Shown one piece after another: positions 50,946-62,160 of a stretch of 64,000 nt of DNA. How positions within the stretch are numbered: position 1 is the stretch's first letter; each line of letters begins with the position of its first letter. The DNA comes from Trema orientale (lineage: Eukaryota; Streptophyta; Magnoliopsida; Rosales; Cannabaceae): positions 1,188,490 to 1,252,489 of the forward strand of contig JXTC01000038.1 in the NCBI GenBank assembly GCA_002914845.1, given 5' to 3'. The notes below the pieces were generated by a model. It was not told the origin of the DNA. It saw only the letters and a list, made by a program, of their open reading frames with translations, and did not search any database. Position numbers and translations under genes: made by a program.

Positions 50946-51295
50946 TAGAGTTGTAAATATGAGCCGTCCAGCCCGGCTCGGCCCGAAAGTTTAAAAAGAA
51001 GGCCCGACCCAGCCCTAGAGCCCGATGGTTATAGACTGGACCAGGCCGGCGCGGTACTATTTTATTAAAATATTATTATTTTTTAATATTAATTACGAAA
51101 AACGACAAAAAAAAGTTTTTTTTTAATAAAAAAAATTGACAATCGGGCCGGGCCAGCCCGACAGGCTCACTACCTCGGCCCAGCCCGGCTCGGTCTTAGG
51201 GTTAGGCTGAGCCCGGCCTGTGAATAGTACTGGGCCGAGCCAAATTTGCAGGCCACAGGCCGACCCGTTTGACCCGGCCCATATTTACACCTCTA
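50946..51295. mobile_element. hAT-like non-autonomous element, 350 bp, perfect 8-bp TSD
   Basis: The left end TAGAGTTGTAAATATGAGCC and the right end read on the - strand (TAGAGGTGTAAATATGGGCC) are inverted repeats. The identical 8 bases ATTATTAG flank it at 50938-50945 and 51296-51303, the hallmark size of hAT insertion. As in the relative at 17573-18196, long subterminal blocks are made of GGCCCG/CGGGCC-type words (GCCCGGCTCGGCCCG) around an AT-rich core without coding capacity. Confidence 0.85.
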
Positions 51296-51303
51296 ATTAT
51301 TAG

Positions 51304-51879
51304 TGTAATGTTATGAGACACCTTAATATAGTGCACATTAAGATATCAATTTTTCACTAAAAAATGACATTAATATATTGGGTCTCACTCACAGTACCCA
51401 TAGTATTACTCTAATTATAATCAACTACTACGGAGAGACAATTATGTAGTGTTTAAGTTCTAATAGTATCCCAAAGCACTGCTTTGCTTCGAAGAGGATT
51501 TTTTTTTTTGAGGGGATATTTTGATCTTTTTTACTTTCAAATTTATCAATTTTTATCTGAAAGTATATTTATTGCCATGTGTCAGTCTGATATACCAATT
51601 CATATCTCATGCAAAAAATTACCGAATCATACCTAGCACAAAAATAATTCAATTGTATTAAAAGCTTAAAAGAAAGATATTTACTTTAGTCCTTACTTTA
51701 GTAATTGACTTAAAAAAAATAATCGTTGTTGCATATATAGGGTGTGATCAAGTGGAGGTTGGTCCACAATAGCTACTTACTCCCACCCATTATTTGGATT
51801 CGACTCCCGATTTAAATACCGAAAAAAAAAAAAGAAAAGAAAAAGAAAAAGAAGGCTTTCAAAGAAGCTTTACAGAGAG
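51304..51879. other. Spacer upstream of the V-ATPase subunit D gene
   Basis: Mostly AT-rich. At about 51735-51835 a B-box-like GGATTCGACTCCCG followed by a long A-run recalls a SINE tail, but no A box at the right spacing or target-site duplication is convincing. The promoter of the V-ATPase gene must lie here. Confidence 0.35.
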
Positions 51880-53147
51880 AGACGTCAGTTATTTGGGAAT
51901 ATTTGAATTATTTGGAGAGGAGAGTGTTGTGATCACTCCCGTCCGAGTTCCCGGCGGCGAATCTTCGGTCTGAAAAAGGCCCCTTATTTTCTCCTGCTCT
52001 CAGTATCTCAGGTAATAGCTAATTTATATCTCCTAACTTTATTTGTGATTTGTATGCACAAGCTTTTGACACAGATCGATCGAGATTTTGGATTTTGGAT
52101 TTTGTGGCTTCTAATAATCGAGTTTTATGCAACCCCCCCTATTATGGGTCATAGTCGTTTATTTTGGTTATTTTGGGGAGGAGAAGGAAAAGACTAATCT
52201 AATGTATTGGTTATGATTTCGAATTTTATCATTTTGGGTGATTTTATTTTAGTTCATATGCTTGATGAGATTAGTTTTGAGCGATAGAGTTTATAAATAA
52301 ACAAGGAATGAGATCTAAGAGAAATTAAGCTGGAGATTAAGTTTAGTGAACAAGGGTCAAGATCTAAGGTGGTGGATTCCTAGAGCTTAGCTGCATAGGA
52401 AGACCCCAAGAACCCATTGTTGTGAATTGTATGGATTAGGACTCTTTTGGTTGTTTTGAATAGGTCTTGAGAATTAATACAAGGATATGGCTTTCGAAAT
52501 GTTAATCGAACAATTTGAGGCAGATTTGTGGTGTACAAATCCAAGATTTAGTAGATAGGACTTAGAATTATCAAACTTAAAAGAGAGTTTTCTTTCCTTG
52601 GAATTTTCGTGTTCACTTACTCTGCCGTTTTGTTTGCACCCCTTGTTTACTTCCTGTTAGGAAAACCATTGTGCTACTTCGAAGTGGGTTCTTTACCCGC
52701 CAAAATAGTTTCCGCTACATAATAATATCTGATGCTTCTGTGTTTAATATGAAACATATATCCGTATCTCTATAGATCCAGACGTATTCGACAAAGAAAC
52801 GGAAATTTAAGGCTGGGTTTTATGATGACCATCTCAAGAAGTTCTCACTAAAGTTTAATATACTCGATTGAGATTGAAAAGTTATTTATGTTTGAGTGTA
52901 GGCATATCTTTTCATGGTTTTTGAAGAATACTAGTGTATTGTTTTCACAACATACGAGGATTTTGGTCATAAGTTATTTATAATTGATGATCTATTTCTG
53001 TAGTTTTTCGAGTGAACTGTGCAGTATTGTTGTTACAGTCCAATTCTTATGAAAAATAATGGATCTTTCAAATTTCCTTATAAATACAGTATCAAAATTT
53101 TGGCTTAATTGCATATATATATATATATATATATATATTTGGTCTAG
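51880..53147 (+). other. 5' leader exon and leader intron of V-ATPase subunit D
   Basis: A GC-richer segment ending TCTCAG/GTAATA (donor at 52012) looks like a non-coding first exon from about 51880 to 52011. A (TA)n microsatellite and GGTCTAG (acceptor at 53145-53147) precede the coding exon by 12 bases. The intron would be 1136 bp. Leader introns of this size are common in plant housekeeping genes. It is inferred from signals only. Confidence 0.6.
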
Positions 53148-53159
53148 ATTTCTGGAAAG

Positions 53160-53942
53160 ATGTCCGGGCAAAGCCAGCGATTGAATGTGGTTCCCACTGT
53201 CACTATGCTGGGAATTATGAAAGCCCGTCTTGTTGGTGCAACAAGAGGTCATGCTCTTCTCAAGAAAAAGAGTGATGCTTTAACTGTGCAGTTCCGTCAG
53301 ATTCTGAAAAAGATAGTGTCCACAAAAGAATCAATGGGAGATGTCATGAAAACATCATCATTTGCGTTAACTGAAGCCAAGTATGTTGCTGGTGAGAACA
53401 TCAAGCACACCGTCCTTGAGAATGTTCAAAATGCATCCCTTAAAGTTCGATCAAGGCAAGAGAACATTGCTGGTGTGAAGCTCCCCAAGTTTGAGTATTT
53501 TACAGAGGGTGAGACCAAGAATGACCTCACCGGATTGGCCCGTGGTGGACAACAGATCCAACAATGCCGTGCTGCTTATGTGAAAGCAATCGAGGTTCTT
53601 GTTGAGCTTGCATCACTTCAAACATCATTTTTAACTCTTGATGAAGCAATCAAGACAACGAATCGTCGTGTTAATGCTTTGGAGAATGTTGTGAAACCAA
53701 GGTTGGAGAATACTATAACTTACATCAAGGGAGAGTTGGATGAACTGGAGAGGGAAGATTTCTTCAGGTTAAAGAAGATACAGGGCTATAAGAAGAGGGA
53801 AATTGAGAGACAGACAGCAGCTGCCAAGAAGTTCGCCGAGGAGCAGTTAGAGGAGAACCTCGCTCTTAAGAAAGGAATTTCAGTTAATTCAACTCACAAC
53901 TTGTTGTCTGCTGGGGAGAAGGATGATGATATTATTTTCTGA
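53160..53942 (+). CDS. VHA-D: V-type proton ATPase subunit D
   Basis: Central-stalk subunit of the vacuolar H+-ATPase. It forms part of the rotor that couples ATP hydrolysis in V1 to proton pumping through V0 at the tonoplast and endomembranes. It is a single coding exon of 260 aa, the normal plant length. It opens MSGQSQRLNVVPTVTMLGIM and continues KARLVGATRGHALLKKKSDA, typical of the D subunit. Long N- and C-terminal helices (LENTITYIKGELDELEREDF and KKIQGYKKREIERQTAAAKK) form the coiled coil. It ends GEKDDDIIF, the family's acidic tail. Start and stop are unambiguous. A 0.93-kb palindromic element lies 0.5 kb downstream. Confidence 0.97.
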   Translation: MSGQSQRLNVVPTVTMLGIMKARLVGATRGHALLKKKSDALTVQFRQILKKIVSTKESMGDVMKTSSFALTEAKYVAGENIKHTVLENVQNASLKVRSRQENIAGVKLPKFEYFTEGETKNDLTGLARGGQQIQQCRAAYVKAIEVLVELASLQTSFLTLDEAIKTTNRRVNALENVVKPRLENTITYIKGELDELEREDFFRLKKIQGYKKREIERQTAAAKKFAEEQLEENLALKKGISVNSTHNLLSAGEKDDDIIF

Positions 53943-54433
53943 TATGGATGTGAGTTTATATTATTCTTTCTTAGAGTGTGGCTCTTTCTCTGCTTCCAGT
54001 TCTGAGGTGGAAGGTTTCTACTATTATTTAGCTGGACAATCTTTGGTTCTGAATAAAAAGCACCCTGTATGCTTCTATTTATTGTGTATTATTTATGACA
54101 AACTTATCAATCATTTCAGGGTTTTGAATTATTTGTTCTCTTGTAAGGTTTTTCAATTTACTAGAATATCGGCATTGGTTCTTCGCTTTATGCCTCATGA
54201 GCCCGCGCCCATTTGAAGCTAGTTCATTGAAACCGTTCTGCCTTTTAGTTTATTCAGACAATGTCGCAGTTACTGTTTCAGCATTATTCTTGGAAAATTT
54301 GGATAGCAGGAAGTTCATTTCTAGAGCTAATTAGAACAGAAGATGTGCATGAACCAGAAAAAGAAAGAAGAAAATTTGGCCCTTAAGTGCTTTATTGTGT
54401 GTTTTACGGTGCTGGCCTTTACTTTTTTATCTT

Positions 54434-55360
54434 GGGTTATTGGCACCAGTCCTCAACCTTTAGCTGTTTTAGCATATTGGTCTTCACTTTTTTATTTTTG
54501 TTCCATTTAAATTTCTAACCTTATAATATAGGAGCATATTAGTCTATTTTCGTTTAAAAGCTTATTTTTTCCGTTGGTTACTAACGTAGGAATCACCAAC
54601 CCTTTCTCCAAAGGTATTTTGTGGAATTAAGAAAAAAACATTAAGGCAAATATTAAAGAAAAAAAGAAAAAAAAATCCTTTAACCAATCAAATTCAACCT
54701 GAATCAATCAATATTTCACAGATAATAATAATAATAATAATAATATTGATTATTATTATATAATTCTTCTCTATTTTCTTTCTCACTTATAATAATTGTT
54801 CCAAGAATAATAAAAAAAGGCAACTAAAGATACTGCAAAATAACAATTACCCAACTTTAAACTTTACAAATTATATTACAATTACCCAGCTTTTAACTTT
54901 TTTATTACAACTTTTAATTGTAATATAATTTGTAAAGTTAAAAGTTAGATAATTATTGTTTTGCGGTATCTTTAGTTGCCTTTTTCTATTATTTTTGGAA
55001 CAATTATTATAAGCGGGAAAGAAAATAGAAAAGAATTGTATAATAATAATTATTTTATTATTATTATTTGTTGTGAGATATTGATTGATTCAGGCTAGAT
55101 TTGATTGGTTAAAGGATTTTTTTTCTTTTTTTTTTAATATTTGTCTTAATGCTTTTTTTTCTTAATTCCACAAAATATCCTTGGAAAAAGAGTTGGTGAT
55201 TCTTATGTTAGTAACTAACGGAAAAAACAAGCTTTTAAATGGAAATAGACCAATATGCTCCTATATTATAATGTTAGGGATTTAAATGGAACAAAAAAAA
55301 AAATTGAGGATCAATGTGCCAAAACAGCTAAAGGTTGAGAACTAATGGTGCGAATAACCC
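54434..55360. mobile_element. Foldback Mutator-like element: 927-bp palindrome with perfect 9-bp TSD
   Basis: The left half (54434 to about 54885) and the right half (about 54915 to 55360) are inverted copies, separated by a loop of only about 29 bp. Ends: GGGTTATTGGCACCA, and from the right read on the - strand GGGTTATTCGCACCATTAG. Paired landmarks are TCAACCTTTAGCTGTTTT / AAAACAGCTAAAGGTTGA, GTTACTAACGTA / TAGTAACTAAC and CTTTAACCAATCAAAT / ATTTGATTGGTTAAAG. The same nine bases, TTTTATCTT, flank it (54425-54433 and 55361-55369). A 9-bp duplication is the hallmark of Mutator-like elements. It has no coding capacity and lies between VHA-D and the convergent Elongin-A gene. Confidence 0.85.
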
Positions 55361-55369
55361 TTTTATCTT

Positions 55370-56070
55370 TGTAAAAAGAAGAAAAATATTTTATATAAGA
55401 AAATATTTTATATACATGTACATATACATATATATTGCCAAAAAGAAAAAAAGGAAGAAAAAACATGGAGCCATTTTTAGGTTGCCTTAACAAATAGGGC
55501 AGGGAACCTCATTTGGGAGACAACTAAGAAGACGAATCAAACAAGCTTAAAAGAACTTCAAAATCTTGAGGGGAATCATAGATTTTCTGGTTGATGACAG
55601 AATTTTTTTTGGAATTTCTTTATCCCCACACCAACGATAATTTTACAGGATACCACATTAAAAGAAAAACAAAATAGAGAAACAGATTTACGCTTTTGAA
55701 ACCTAAAATGTAACATCTGGAATATTCATCAGTAAGCAAGCGTACAGGTATTTCAAATGTTATTTCTGGGGAGGGAGATAAACATGCAAAAGCGAAAACA
55801 TTAACATCGCCGGCAAAGAAGATCGAACCGACCAGATTCTTTGAAGGAAGGGCTTTGTTTCATTCAATATATTGCACAAGTTGAGGAGATTGAAACACTG
55901 CTTTATTCACAACAATGCCATAATTATGAAAAGATGCTTCTAAAATCTCCTTGATACAGGCTTCGTCTGTTTGGAAGTTGAACCTAGATCTTTCCCTGAA
56001 AGTACACCTGGCTTCATAATGGGAGAGGCACTGTACAACGCAATGAAACACAAATTAAAACGTTGGTGGT
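55370..56070. other. 3' flank of the Elongin-A-like gene
   Basis: Probable 3' UTR and downstream region of the - strand gene. A 63-codon frame at 55860-56051 (-) is likely UTR, but a further 3' coding exon cannot be excluded. Confidence 0.4.
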
Positions 56071-58059
56071 TCATAGATGTTCTGAGAAAAGAACAACAGC
56101 TGAGTATTTATACCGATAATTTGTCTTTACGGCAGTTTTCTTCATGGCTGCAAGATTTCTAACCTCATTACTGTTCAAAAGCAAAAGGTGAAAGAAAAAG
56201 TCAATAACCCAAAATCAGGTCCATCATGGAAAATCTATAAGCTTGAATAATGACTTGTTCCCACCCAAAAAAAAAAAAAAGGAAAATGAAAAGTATAACA
56301 CTTTGATCATTTGAATCAAAGAGTTTCCAACTCAAAAAAAAAAAAAAAAATGTATATATCAATTAAAAATGTAAACCAACAGAGAAGCAGAATGTTTTGT
56401 ATAGGGTATACATATTCAACAAAACCTGTGAAGACAAACAAATTGGCAAAATGTAATAGGGACTAGAAAGTATCTGTTTCTAGCATTGCAAAACAGCAAG
56501 AAATTCTACATATACATGGGTGCACGTGCATACCTCTTAAGAAATTCTATTTTCGCTTTCTTCATCAAGTTACTCTTTACATTGGAAACGTTACAGCCAG
56601 GTCCACTACCTATAAAGAAATATCATACGTAGTCACTACCATGCTAACAGCTTGAAAGGGCTGTGATGAACCCATGCTCAAATCAGTAAATTCATGGAAC
56701 AACGAGAACAAATGTAAGTACACATGTTTACCTCCAAAAAAACTTCTTTTACTGCTTGAAGGAGGAACCTTTGTGCAGAGACGAACTTGTCGACTTTGTT
56801 TACCTAAGAATGTAGAAGAATAAAAATTTAAACCAGAGAAATTTAGGACAAAGTTCTGAATCAGAGTACATAATAAGTCATTGTAGAGAGATTAATATCA
56901 TATCTCACTTCAATCTCATAATACATAGGCAAAGTAATAGAACTAATATGAGATACCATATCTCAAACCATTCACTCCTTAAATACAATATCTCAAACCA
57001 TTCATTCGCTCTTCCCACCATAACTAGCACAAACTCTTTCATCAAGTTAGCATATCATTTGAATGGCTAGTCTCTTCTTGTTTTAGTTAAACTGCTAAAA
57101 TACAAGTTCTATAAGCAGAATCTAAGAAACTTGAGAAGATAAATGAGTCTGAATAAATTAGAGGGAACATATCCAAAGGGAACTGTTTCTTCAGTTAAAA
57201 TCAATTAATGAAAATCATATTCATACTCGCAATCAAGCGGAGCAGCATCATTGGGATATTGGTTTGCAGAACTTTCAATTCAAAAGTTTGGTCAGAAATT
57301 CAGGCACTAAATGAATCATATATTACTAGAGAATATAACATACGATCATTTTCCTTCTTGTATAGTTGCGCAATTCGATCACAGGCTATATTTTGCTTCT
57401 CAGCTGCGTCCTTCATTTTTGCCTGAAATAATAACTAAGTTAGATAATGTAATTCAGATCAAAGTGGATATTTCGAATAAACTGCGCCACCCCACTCTAA
57501 GTTGTATTGATTACCTATCTACGTTACGAAGAAATAGGAAAGCCCATGAAAGTACTTAACTTGCAATAGAAATCAAGATAAAAACAGATAAATGACCACT
57601 TTACATGGAAGCTCGCTTAAAGTGAATGTTCGAATGAATACCAGGAAAGAAACCCACCTCATACAATTTCATCCATTTAAATGTCACTTTTTTCTCTCTC
57701 ATCCTCTCGACAACAGTTTTAGTGTTCTCAACACCGAACTTTATCTCATAGAACTTCTTCCACAACTTATCAGTTATAGGACTCAAATCTCTTCCCTGCA
57801 AGATAAGTTTTAAAACACGTCTCAAAGTAATCCTACAATAGCATAACCAAGAAAGAGATTTAGTTTTTCAAAGACAGCGTATAGCCATTCTTACTTCTGT
57901 ACTCTTCTCTATATGCTCCAATTGGTCAACTGTACAATGGGGTAGAATTCGATCGAGGAGATGCGAGTCTGTTTCGCCAACATCTCCAAGGTACCTTACG
58001 TTATCTATAGCTGTATAAACACATAGATCAACCAATGAAGGAGCTCTCTTTTTCACCAT
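56071..58059 (-). CDS. Elongin-A-like protein
   Basis: Plant relative of Elongin A, which stimulates RNA polymerase II elongation and binds Elongin C. Coding exons on the - strand: 58059-57895, 57795-57658, 57422-57344, 56803-56732, 56609-56534 and 56170-56071. They join to 209 aa. A BC-box (Elongin-C-binding, S-L-x3-C-x3-A) is present as SLVDLCVYTA at residues 8-17. An F-box-like segment (LLDRILPHCTVDQLEHIE) and the family signature GRDLSPITDKLWKKFYEIKF then VERMREKKVTFKWMKLYE follow. The start is ATG at 58059. An earlier in-frame GTG at 58092 lies right behind a splice acceptor, so it belongs to the leader. A leader exon of about 58665-58730 with donor GTGAGT joins at 58095. The last exon is the least certain: it ends at the first stop after a plausible acceptor. 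Confidence 0.85.
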
Positions 58060-58734
58060 GCTGTCTTCCCTACACAATTCTCTTCTGGGCACTCCCTGAA
58101 AATTTTAATACATTATCAAAGTATCATTACCCATAAGCTAAGTGAAAAATTGCACACAAACTCAATTTACTAAACTGAACTCTTGTTTTCAATAGTCACC
58201 CTACCCCTAAAAAAAAAAAAAAAAAAGAAAAGAAACTGTTCAAATAACTTAGCTGAAGGTACTAAAAAATAAAAAATTGAAAAGAGAACTTAGACACCAT
58301 TAAAGTACAAGGTCAAAAATTGGAATGAATCAAATTTATACAAAAAAATTAAAAAAAGGAGGTAAAATTAAATAAATTTAAATCCTTAATTCAAGCCAAT
58401 TAAATCGAAATAACACCACATGTTGTGTAACTAGAAAATAAAGATATCGATATTGAAATATAAAGAAAAAAAAATTTCTGAACAAACAGGATCGACGACA
58501 TTCCAATCATCAGAATTTACAGGATCCCAATTCCACTGGAAGGCAGGGGGGAAAAAAATCGATACACACACAGTTTTTATTTTATTTTTTAAAAATATAA
58601 AGCATTTTAAGAAAATAAAAAATAAAAAAAAGGAAAAATTAGGGGAGGAGAAAGGAGCACTCACCGAGGGATCGGAGACGGAGAAGAGACGGGTCAGGTG
58701 CAGAATCGGATTTGGTCTCCGGCTATGCTAACAT

Positions 58735-60456
58735 GCGCCGGCTTCGTTACCTTTTTTTTTTTTTTTTTGAAGAAATTAGCTTCGTTCTATTTCCTACGGG
58801 TGACGAGGCAGGCAGGCGTGACCTCACAGGTTTCTCTTCACGCAGCTATTCAACAGCGACGTGTAATACACTTTTTGTTTTTCCTTTTCTTTTTTTTCAA
58901 AAAAACAAAAAATAAAAAAATCTTGCTATCATGCGCCGGGATCAATTTTCGGGTCGCGGGTTTCCTTTTCCTACTATTTTTTTTTTTAAGGGAAAAAAAA
59001 AAAGTGAGTGCGTCTATGGTGGGGCTACCTAAATAGGGCTATTTAATTTCAGCCGTCCGATTAAAGATCAATGGTCTAGATAGAGATATATAAAATTACC
59101 TAACGTGACCACACAACATATTATTTAACCCCAAAAAGCACATTATCTTCGTCGCTTACTTTCCCCTCCATATTAACTGGGGAACCGTATTACAGGTTGG
59201 AAAAAAAAATAAGAACCTCTCTCTCGCATGACTCTCTCAGCACCCGACTCTCTCACCGTTTAGTCTCTCCCCCTCTCTCTCTCTCTCACTCTCTCCTAGA
59301 TTCTGACGAAGATTCGGTTCTTAGGGAGGCGAATCCACTTGCTTCATCAGGACAATTCTGGATCTTGGCGAAAGCTTGGGGAGTTGCTGAGAAGCTAAAT
59401 CTCGTTGCCCTCCATTTTGTGCAGCCAGAGTTATTCGCTGTCTAGGCACAAATAAGTCACCCATTTCGGCCATTTCAACTTTTCATGATTTTTGTTTTTG
59501 TTTATAGTTTTTAATTTCATTTTTTGTGTATTTCTAGATGAGTATGTCTGTAAAATTCACGCTAATTAGAATTAGGTTTCTTAGATTTTTAGTTTTATTG
59601 TGTATCCAGGTGAGCATTTTGGTTAAATTAATGTTCATTTCTTAAATTTTTTTTAAGGAATTGGGAATTAGGCATCTCAGACTTTTAGTTTTCATAAATG
59701 GGAATTGGGTTTGTCATTATGGAAATTAAATTTTATTAAATGGGTCTAATTTGTTGCATATCGTTCATTCAATTTTGAAGCTGCTATATGTTTTTTTTAG
59801 TTCATTGATACGAATATTTTAGGCATTTGCGGACATAAAAATTTCTGTTCAAAAGGAACGGCGGTGGAAGAAGCAAGCTGCAATTTAGGTGAGAGACGAA
59901 GAAGGAGTTAGTTTTCCAGGTTGATCGTGTATAACTATGAATAATAATTGTATGATAATGCTAGGTATATCAAGATTGTTACCAAATTTTTAATACTAAT
60001 AGATATAGTATATGAGTTGTTATTATTCAATTAGTGTATTAAAACTGATCACAAATAAATTAATTATATTCACTAATTAAATTATGTCAATTCACACATT
60101 ACATTTGTTGGTATTAAAAATTTAGTACAAATTTTTAGGATACTTAACATTATTCATAATTGTACTATGTCAGTCCAACACAATTATTAATTGTGTCATG
60201 TTCATGCTTTATTTCGTTCTTTGTGTACTGTTTATTCTTATATTTAACCATGTTTTTTTTTTGAGCTCATGCAATTTTCGTGCCTGATAGTTGTTCGTGT
60301 TTGCATGATTTATTACTTATCTACATATTTTCAAGCTCATTTTGTAGGGATCTTGTTCGACTGAAATTTAGTTTATTTTTGTCATATTTCAACTGATCTA
60401 ACTAACCATAGGTCAATTTAATCAAATCTTTATGCATTATCCAATAATATAATTCA
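58735..60456. other. Spacer with unsupported frames
   Basis: Upstream side of the Elongin-A-like gene, with long T- and A-runs. A pyrimidine-rich leader-like patch (59210-59300) precedes an 82-codon frame (59197-59445, +) whose product I do not recognise. It could be the first exon of a small gene or a transcribed non-coding region. No downstream exon is convincing. Confidence 0.4.
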
Positions 60457-60628
60457 GGGGAGGGCTACAGTAGGGGCGTCCCTACGTAGGGCCACCCTTT
60501 ATACACCGTTTGATGGGAATCTATGGGGAATAACGGGAATTTGTGGGGAATCTGTTTATACACAAATTCCCATCAAATGGTATATAGACAGGGCCCTACG
60601 CAGGGACGCCCCTACTTTAGATACGCCC
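60457..60628. mobile_element. Small foldback MITE, 172 bp, with 9-bp TSD
   Basis: The left arm contains AGTAGGGGCGTCCCTACG, TAGGGCC and GTTTGATGGGAAT. The right arm, read on the - strand, repeats them as AGTAGGGGCGTCCCTGCG, TAGGGCC and ATTTGATGGGAAT. TATAATTCA stands on both sides (60448-60456 and 60629-60637). The 9-bp duplication again points to Mutator-like transposition, though the outermost bases of the two ends match poorly. GC-rich arms make a stable hairpin likely. Confidence 0.7.
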
Positions 60629-60639
60629 TATAATTCAAT

Positions 60640-61229
60640 CGATTTGTTCATTACAGCCAATTACAGATTAATAAATATGACCTAAACTGAAGGGATACTT
60701 TCACAAATATAAGCTTTAGAGAAAGAGAAAAGGACACGGATAGGACCTATTTGGGGTCAGGTAGACATTTTTAGGGCTAGGCTGAAGAATAAGTTTTTTA
60801 GGATTAGTAATTGGGATCCACATGAGTTAACATACGGAAATACCCTCAGGAACTATACGCCCTCAGCCAACACAGCCCAAAAACGACACCACCACTCTGA
60901 TTGACATGACACCACGCCGACCCCATGTTTCCCTTCCTCGTAAAACCCGTTTCTCTCTTCTCCTCTCTCCATTTCCCTCTCCATTTCTCTCTCCTCGTCT
61001 CTTCATCTCTCTCTCATCTTGTCTCAGTTCCCTAAAAATCGAAGGGATATCCTGCCAAAAACTGAATTTAAAAACCACCGAAATCGAAGGACAAAAACCG
61101 CTCGTTTACTCTTTTTAAGTTATTCAGTGTTTTTTCCTACTATCAACGAACCAAAAAACACCAAAAATAGCCAACACCCATTTTGCAGAAGGAAGAAAAT
61201 CCTCTTCTAAACCCTCACCCAAAAGTTCG
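60640..61229. other. Upstream region of the DUF1985-like remnant
   Basis: Contains a CT-rich leader-like patch (60940-61030) and short frames on both strands without recognisable domains. It probably belongs to the 5' part of the Mutator-associated gene that follows. Confidence 0.35.
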
Positions 61230-61349
61230 TCATCGAGGACGAGAACACCGTCGAAGAAGCGAATGGAAGAGAAGAAAACTCCAGTCCATAAATCGGCGGA
61301 TTTGAAGCTCAAAAAATCGATAGAAGAGGACATAAAGGTTCGGATTTTT
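61190..61349 (+). pseudogene. Possible first exon of the Mutator-associated gene
   Basis: An open frame reads GRKSSSKPSPKSSSSRTRTP, then SKKRMEEKKTPVHKSADLKL and KKSIEEDIK. A GT follows after AAG at 61347-61348. Lys/Ser/Pro-rich N-termini of this kind often begin the Ulp1/DUF1985-type genes carried by plant Mutator-like elements. No secure start codon is seen. The link to the exon at 62161 is inferred. Confidence 0.35.
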
Positions 61350-61539
61350 TGATTTTTTTTGAATGCCTATGGAAAAATTCATTTTAGGTCAAGGTAAGCC
61401 CTTTATGGGATTTATTAGTAATATGTTTGAGTTCTTAGTGTGGATTTTTTGTCTTAGGCATTGATTAGCATTATTGACAAATTTTGGGGTTTGATCATGC
61501 TGTTTACGGAGTGGATGTTTTACGGGTTGCATGCACTTG

Positions 61540-62090
61540 GGTCGAGTCAAGACAATTTTGACCTTAGCCAAGTGCTTCTTGGCCAACGTCAAGAGGATCT
61601 TGACGAGATAGGTCAAGATCATCTTGACCTAAGTCAAGAGCCTCTTGACCCAAGCCAAGATCCTCTTGACCCTAGTCAAGTGGTTATTGGCAGTAGTTCA
61701 TAACCTTAGTTCAGGTTAATAAGTATTGGTCAAGATAGGTGAAGAATAGCTTGATCCTAGGTAAGTTGAAGAATAGTTTGACCTGCGATGAAGAGAGCCT
61801 AGGTCAAGCAGATTTTCACCCCACATCATGGTCAAGATACTCTTGACCCTCGTTAAGTGGTTATTGATAATAGTTGTTGACTACCCTAGGTTAGGTCAGT
61901 AAGCTCTTGTTCTGAGGTTAAGAGCTTGCTGACCGTATGTTAGGTTTAGAATCACTTGACCTGAAGAGACCGTAGTTATTAACTTTAGATCAAGAATACA
62001 TTGACCTGAATCTAATTTGAAGTTTTGTATTAAAGGTCAAGCGACTCTTGACCCTAAGTCATGTACCTCTTGACTTCAAGTGCAGAACAA
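61540..62090. repeat. Left array of GGTCAAG / CTTGACC dyads (W-box-like)
   Basis: About 20 copies of TTGAC or its complement were counted by eye in 550 bp, mostly as facing pairs GGTCAAG...CTTGACC. The most regular part is a 21-bp tandem repeat (units at 61578, 61623, 61644 and 61665, with one 24-bp unit at 61599) of the form CTTGACCYAAGTCAAGAKCCT. TTGACC is the core W-box bound by WRKY transcription factors. It lies in what would be an intron before the DUF1985-like exon. Confidence 0.8.
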
Positions 62091-62160
62091 TATTGAACTC
62101 AACTTATTTCAACAGTTTTCTTTATTTCCTACTAGTAATATAATTATGTTTATTTTTCAG

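Noticed and set aside
51735..51835. Fourth SINE copy before the V-ATPase gene
   Set aside because: Only a B-box-like word and an A-run are present. The head and tail of the family and a target-site duplication are missing.
58060..58092. GTG start giving 11 extra residues on the Elongin-A-like protein
   Set aside because: GTG starts are not expected in plant nuclear genes, and the segment follows a splice acceptor directly, so it is leader sequence before ATG at 58059.
59197..59445. 82-codon frame after a CT-rich leader-like patch
   Set aside because: It looks transcribed in style, but there is no domain, no convincing next exon and no known homologue. It is not called as a gene.
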